DNA of 11,364 nt. Source: Eggerthellaceae bacterium (GTDB lineage: Bacteria; Actinomycetota; Coriobacteriia; Coriobacteriales; Eggerthellaceae). Of this stretch, positions 6,987 to 11,364 are shown one piece after another. Made by a program: the position numbers and the translations under genes. Location of the stretch: contig CAAEEV010000058.1 in assembly GCA_900754955.1 (NCBI GenBank), positions 1-11,364 on the forward strand, read 5' to 3'. Position 1 is the first letter of the stretch, and every line of letters starts with the position of its first letter. Below the pieces are notes generated by a model that did not search any database, had not been told where the DNA came from, and saw nothing but the letters and a program-made list of their open reading frames with translations.

Positions 6987-7041
6987 TTACGCGTGAGGCG
7001 TAACCTTCAACAGTCTTTTTATGCACAAGTGTCAGTTGAAG
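6987..7041 (+). promoter_or_regulatory. Structured leader of the phosphoesterase gene
   Basis: Two perfect stems follow each other: TTACGC/GCGTAA with a GTGAG loop (6987-7003), and CTTCAAC/GTTGAAG (7005-7011 with 7035-7041) enclosing a five-T stretch (7016-7020). The ribosome binding site AGAGG (7051-7055) comes ten bases later. The layout could serve 5' mRNA stabilisation or control; I do not recognise a known riboswitch class. Confidence 0.45.
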
Positions 7042-7064
7042 CCAACAGAGAGAGGTTTGCGCGT

Positions 7065-10000
7065 ATGTCAGAACGGAGTAGGACGGCGCCCTGTCGCGCT
7101 GTGCTTGCGGTGCTCGTGTCTGTTCTGCTTGCGATGCCCCTGACGGGCGTTGCAGCAGGATCGGCCTATGCAGAACCAGCTGCTCAGGAGTTGAACAGCC
7201 AGCCCGCTCAGGAGAGCGCATCGGCCGCTGCGGCGGAAGTCGGCGCCGACGCGCAAGCGTTCGGCCCCGACGGCGACAGCATCAAGATAGCCGTGCTGTC
7301 CGACACGCACTACTATCCGCTCAACTACGTGAGCGACTGCGAGGACTATGAGACCTACGTGGGCGGCGACCCGAAGATGCTGGAGGAGTCTGGCTCCATC
7401 CTGGATGCCGCGCTGCAGATGGTGCGCGAGGACGCTCCCGACATCCTGGTGGTGTCGGGCGATTTGACCAAAGACGGCGAGAAGCTGGGCCACGAGCAGC
7501 TGTCCGAGCGCTTCCAGGCCATCGAGGACGAGACCGACACCGAGGTGTTCGTCATCAACGGCAACCACGATGTGTTCAACTACGAGGACTCCTGCACGTT
7601 CGAGAACGGCTCGAAGGAGGACGCCGAAACCACCACGGCCGACGACTTCCGCCAGATCTACGCGAACTTCGGCTACAACGGCGACTACGAGGCCGAGTAC
7701 TTCACCAACCCCAACCACGGCGCGGGCGAGATAGCCGGCGAGTTGTCCTACACGGTCGATCTGGGCAAGTTCACCATCGTCGCCGTGGACTCGGGCCGCT
7801 ACAGCCCCGACGCCGACACCGGCTACAGCGAGAACGAGCACATCACCGCAGGCCGCGTGGACGACGACCTGCTGCCCTGGGTGGTGGAGAAGGTCCAGGC
7901 CGCTGAGGCTGAAGGCGACACGGTGATCGGCCTCATGCACCACGGCCTCGTGCCGCACTTCGAGGGCGAAGAGAACATCCTGTCCGAGTACGTGGTGGAC
8001 AACTGGCAGGCCACGGCCACCGCCTTCGCCGATGCGGGCATGCGCTACATCTTCACCGGGCACATGCACGCCAACGACATCGCCCAGTTCACCTCGAATG
8101 CGGGCAACACCATCACCGACCTGGAGACGGGTTCGCTCTCTTCGTGGAGAAGCCCGCAGCGCACCGTCACCCTGACCAAGGGCGCAGCGCTTGACGACGG
8201 CACGCAGCGCACGCACGAGGAGTTCAGCGTCAGCTCGCGCGGCGTGTCCTCCATCGACTTCAAGGACCACACGGGCAACGTCACCCACATCGAGGACTTC
8301 CAGTCCTACACGCAGGACAAGCTCTACCCGGAAACCCTGTTCAACAACATGGCGAACGGCATGCTGCGCCCCATCCTGGAGGAAATCGGCCAGACGGGCC
8401 TGCGCGCGTGGCTGGCCGAGAACCTGCCCGACGTTGACATCGACGCGATGGTGCTGGGCCTGGTGCGCGATGCGCTGGCCGGCGGCATGGACATCGAGCT
8501 GGGCACGGGCGTCGGCCGCGTGCACGTGGAGTACCGCAACGGCGGCATCCAGCTTGCGCCTTCGGGCACGGCGGGGATCATCGGCGACGCCACCATCACC
8601 GACGCCCAGATCCTGCGCCTGGTGGACGACGTGCTGAACACCGTCGAGACGAAGTACATCGACAACCCCGACTGGCTGCTGGGCGAAGTGGACAAGATCG
8701 TTACCCAGGTGTCGCAGATGGGCGTCACCTCGCTTGATGCCGAGCAGCGCTCCATCTACGACCTGGTGCTGGTCGTGCTGACCGGGCACTACGCTGGCCA
8801 CGAGACCCCGCCGGCGTGGGTGGGCGACGCGCTGTCCTACATCGAGTCGGGCGAGGTGGTGCAGACGCTCATCACCACGCTCATCGACGACCTCATGCCC
8901 ATCATCGACACGCTGTTTGAGGAAAACTCCATCGACACGGGCATCGCGTTCTCCGGCCTCTGGAAGACCGCCATCGACGGCGCCACCGACGACGGCAACC
9001 TGAAGAGCACGTTGGAGCTGTTCGGCTTCGACTCCGCCGCCATCCGCGGCATGATCGAGGGGCTGGTCAACGAGTACATGAGCCCGAGCTTCCTCACCGG
9101 CATGGGATCGCTCATCTCCGAGATCGCCGGCTCGATGCTCTACGACTCCAACTTCACCGATGACGTGATCGACGGCGAGGGCGTCACCATCACCTTCGAC
9201 GGCACCGTCACGCCGCCTGAGCCCTCGGTGGACAACGGGCTGCTGCCCACGCAGGTCACCATGACGCTGGGATCCAGCTCCGGCACCGACCGCAACTTCC
9301 GCTGGTACACGGGCACGAACGTGACTTCCGGCACCGTGCAGGTGGCCACCGATGCCGACTTCCAGAGCATCGTCGCAGAGGCGCAGGCGACCTCCGAGCA
9401 GGTGACCAAGCCCAAGACCCAGCTGAACCTGGGCCTGGTGACCACCTACGGCACGCAGCAGGCCGAGCGCCACTCCGCCTCTGTGACCGGTCTGGACGAC
9501 GGCGCTTCCTACTACTACCGAGTGGGCGACAAGGAAAACGGCTGGTGGAGCGACGCCTTCCCGTTCTCCACGGGCGACGCGGCCGACGCCGACGACGCGT
9601 TCACCTTCATCAACGTGAATGACTCGCAGGGCATGGTGGAATCCGACTACGACGTGTACAAGAACACGCTTGCGGCGGCCGATGCGGCCTTCCCCACGGC
9701 ATCGTTCACCGTGCACGGCGGCGACTTCGTGGACGACGGCGCCAACGAGGACTACTGGACCTGGGCGCTTGACGACGCGAACGGCGTGGCGCAGGGTATG
9801 TCGATGACGCCAGCCGCTGGCAACCACGAGGCGAAAAGCGACGTGGAGGGCATCACCGACGCGAACCCCATCGTGTCGCACTTCAACCTGGCGAACGTGC
9901 CCGCGGGGCAGGACCTCTCCAGCGGCGTGTACTACTCCTACGTGTACAAGAACGCCACGTTCGTCGTGCTGAACACCAACGACCTGGGCGCCGACGAGGG

Positions 10001-11364
10001 GCTGTCGCAGGCGCAGTACGATTGGGCCTACGACACGCTGGCGAACGCCGGCACGCAGTGGAAGATCGTGCTCATGCACAAGTCTCCCTACTCCAACGGC
10101 CCGCACCAGTCCGACAGCGACGTGGCGGCCATCCGCTCGCAGATCGACGCGCTTGCGGCGGCTTGCGACGTTGACCTGGTGCTGTCCGGCCACGACCACG
10201 TGTACAACCGCACGCCGTTCCTCTCGCGTGGCGAGGCGCAGGACGTGGCGAAGGAGACGCAGACCTACGAGGGGCAGAACTACGAGACGGCGCTGAACCC
10301 CAACGGCACAGCGTTTGTCATCGCCGGCACGGCAGGCGTGAAGAACTACGTGCAGACGCCTTCCGCCGACATCCCCAGCGAGGTGGCGCTGGATTTGGCG
10401 GTGCCCGTGTACTCCGGCATCACCATCGACGGCGACCACCTGTACTACCAGGCGTACAAGGTGGAGGGCGGCACGTCGGCGCTGGTGGACAGCTTCGCCA
10501 TCTCGAAGGCCGAAGAGGATGCGCCCGCCTGGAAGCAGGTGGAGGACCTCATCGCCGCGCTACCCGAGCAGTCCGAGGTGACGGTTGACGACGAGGCGGC
10601 CATCTCCGAGGCGCGTGCGGCCTACGACGCGCTGTCGGCCGAGGACCAGGCGCAGGTGTCCAACTACGATCGCCTGACGGCAGCCGAGCACATGCTGTCG
10701 CTGCTGAAGGGCGTCGCGGGCAAGCGCACGGTGACGGTGAGCAACGCCGACGACTTCGCGAATGCGGTGAAGGATCCCTCGGTGGGCACCATTCTCACCA
10801 CGGGCTCCTTCGAGTTCGACGAGGGCGGCCTGTTCGATGACGGCAACCGCGAGATCTACGTTGACCGCGACCTTGTGGTCGGCAGCTCCGGCGAGCTGAA
10901 GTTCTGCCGCTTCCACGTGCGCAACGGCGCGACGCTCGTGCTGAAGGATTCCGTGTACGTGAACGACACGCGCACGCAGGGGTCGTGGTACGACGCGCTG
11001 AACCCCGTTGAGGTGGAGGCGAACTCTACGCTCATCACCACGGGCAACGTCTCGCTGCGCACCGAGTATGGGCGGGGCGGCAGCAACGAAGGCGTGGCCG
11101 TCAAGCTGATCGGCGACGGCGCCTCCGCCATCTTGGGCAGCAGCGGCACCTACTGGGGCTCCGAGGCTGCGGTGTACTCCACGGTGGCGAATTCGACCGT
11201 CGTCATAAACGGGGGATCGTACAACCTCAAGAACAACAACCATTCCGCGGTCGATTCGCCTGGCTCCGTGACGGTGAACGGCGGCGACATCAGCAGCCTG
11301 TGGTGCGGCGGCACGCTGCGCGTCAACGGCGGCACGTTCGAGCACGCCGACTCTGCCAGCAACG
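7065..11364 (+). CDS. Secreted tandem metallophosphoesterase, C-terminus cut by window end
   Basis: The open frame runs from ATG 7065 to the window edge without a stop: at least 1433 residues. A signal peptide with basic start, hydrophobic core (12-31) and AYA cleavage site (after Ala36) predicts export. Domain 1, about 73-400, is a calcineurin-like phosphoesterase with SDTH (Asp80, His82), SGD (Asp133), NGNHD (Asn167, His168), MHHG (His292/293) and GHMH (His333, His335). About 310 residues (410-720) are mostly helical and unrecognised. A purple-acid-phosphatase-type N-terminal beta domain (726-836) precedes domain 2 with NDSQ (Asp853), GGD (Asp887), GNHE (Asn920, His921), LMHKSP (His1005) and GHDH (His1043, His1045). 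A helical module (1159-1214, with ALPE and ARAAYDALS) and a repetitive strand-rich beta-helix-like part (from about 1218) follow. Both metal sites look complete. AGAGG at 7051-7055 supports the start. Substrates are unknown; extracellular phosphate ester or nucleotide hydrolysis is likely. A wall-anchoring end may lie beyond the window. Confidence 0.9.
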   Translation, partial: MSERSRTAPCRAVLAVLVSVLLAMPLTGVAAGSAYAEPAAQELNSQPAQESASAAAAEVGADAQAFGPDGDSIKIAVLSDTHYYPLNYVSDCEDYETYVGGDPKMLEESGSILDAALQMVREDAPDILVVSGDLTKDGEKLGHEQLSERFQAIEDETDTEVFVINGNHDVFNYEDSCTFENGSKEDAETTTADDFRQIYANFGYNGDYEAEYFTNPNHGAGEIAGELSYTVDLGKFTIVAVDSGRYSPDADTGYSENEHITAGRVDDDLLPWVVEKVQAAEAEGDTVIGLMHHGLVPHFEGEENILSEYVVDNWQATATAFADAGMRYIFTGHMHANDIAQFTSNAGNTITDLETGSLSSWRSPQRTVTLTKGAALDDGTQRTHEEFSVSSRGVSSIDFKDHTGNVTHIEDFQSYTQDKLYPETLFNNMANGMLRPILEEIGQTGLRAWLAENLPDVDIDAMVLGLVRDALAGGMDIELGTGVGRVHVEYRNGGIQLAPSGTAGIIGDATITDAQILRLVDDVLNTVETKYIDNPDWLLGEVDKIVTQVSQMGVTSLDAEQRSIYDLVLVVLTGHYAGHETPPAWVGDALSYIESGEVVQTLITTLIDDLMPIIDTLFEENSIDTGIAFSGLWKTAIDGATDDGNLKSTLELFGFDSAAIRGMIEGLVNEYMSPSFLTGMGSLISEIAGSMLYDSNFTDDVIDGEGVTITFDGTVTPPEPSVDNGLLPTQVTMTLGSSSGTDRNFRWYTGTNVTSGTVQVATDADFQSIVAEAQATSEQVTKPKTQLNLGLVTTYGTQQAERHSASVTGLDDGASYYYRVGDKENGWWSDAFPFSTGDAADADDAFTFINVNDSQGMVESDYDVYKNTLAAADAAFPTASFTVHGGDFVDDGANEDYWTWALDDANGVAQGMSMTPAAGNHEAKSDVEGITDANPIVSHFNLANVPAGQDLSSGVYYSYVYKNATFVVLNTNDLGADEGLSQAQYDWAYDTLANAGTQWKIVLMHKSPYSNGPHQSDSDVAAIRSQIDALAAACDVDLVLSGHDHVYNRTPFLSRGEAQDVAKETQTYEGQNYETALNPNGTAFVIAGTAGVKNYVQTPSADIPSEVALDLAVPVYSGITIDGDHLYYQAYKVEGGTSALVDSFAISKAEEDAPAWKQVEDLIAALPEQSEVTVDDEAAISEARAAYDALSAEDQAQVSNYDRLTAAEHMLSLLKGVAGKRTVTVSNADDFANAVKDPSVGTILTTGSFEFDEGGLFDDGNREIYVDRDLVVGSSGELKFCRFHVRNGATLVLKDSVYVNDTRTQGSWYDALNPVEVEANSTLITTGNVSLRTEYGRGGSNEGVAVKLIGDGASAILGSSGTYWGSEAAVYSTVANSTVVINGGSYNLKNNNHSAVDSPGSVTVNGGDISSLWCGGTLRVNGGTFEHADSASN

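Noticed and set aside
7068..10439. 1123-codon open frame on the minus strand opposite the phosphoesterase gene
   Set aside because: It is the antisense shadow expected in high-GC coding DNA. The plus frame has a signal peptide and two full sets of phosphoesterase motifs, while the minus translation is Val/His/Arg/Gly-rich with no domain.

Overview
The window is high-GC bacterial DNA in which every supported gene lies on the plus strand. The gene set, the TAnnnT-type promoter and the protein sequences fit a Coriobacteriia-like gut actinobacterium, for example Eggerthella or a relative. That placement is inferred from style; no search was run.

Positions 1-291 carry no recognisable gene but hold a long imperfect inverted repeat (14-114). 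They are followed by hypB (292-942), a nickel-handling GTPase for [NiFe] hydrogenase maturation, and by a short ammonia-type NAD synthetase, nadE (1111-1929). A GC-rich 73-base hairpin (1938-2010) separates nadE from a two-component pair: a membrane DesK/NarX-type histidine kinase (2040-3431) and, two bases after its stop, a NarL/LuxR-type response regulator (3434-4135).

The chaperonin operon comes next. A good sigma-70-like promoter (4233-4260) is followed by two overlapping CIRCE operators (4271-4320), groES (4370-4657), a structured 179-base spacer, and groEL (4837-6462). It is closed by two hairpins, the second an intrinsic terminator with a nested stem and seven T (6515-6579). The two CIRCE units share four bases, so HrcA repression here probably involves two adjacent dimers.

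Positions 6580-7064 hold no credible gene. About 280 bases are a mosaic of short degenerate repeats built on GGCGAAGC, in one orientation first and mostly the opposite one afterwards; many can fold as tiny hairpins. After them comes a leader with direct and inverted repeats for the last gene.

That gene (7065 to beyond the window end) encodes a very large secreted protein of at least 1433 residues. It has a signal peptide, a first calcineurin-like phosphoesterase domain, about 310 residues of unrecognised mostly helical sequence, a purple-acid-phosphatase-type N-terminal domain with a second phosphoesterase domain, a small helical module, and the start of a repetitive beta-helix-like region. 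Its C-terminus lies outside the window.

The most unusual items are the double-phosphoesterase exoprotein, the GCGAAGC repeat field, the overlapping CIRCE pair, and the Ala/Pro-rich insertion inside the kinase ATP-binding domain. No complete new defence or mobile system is visible.
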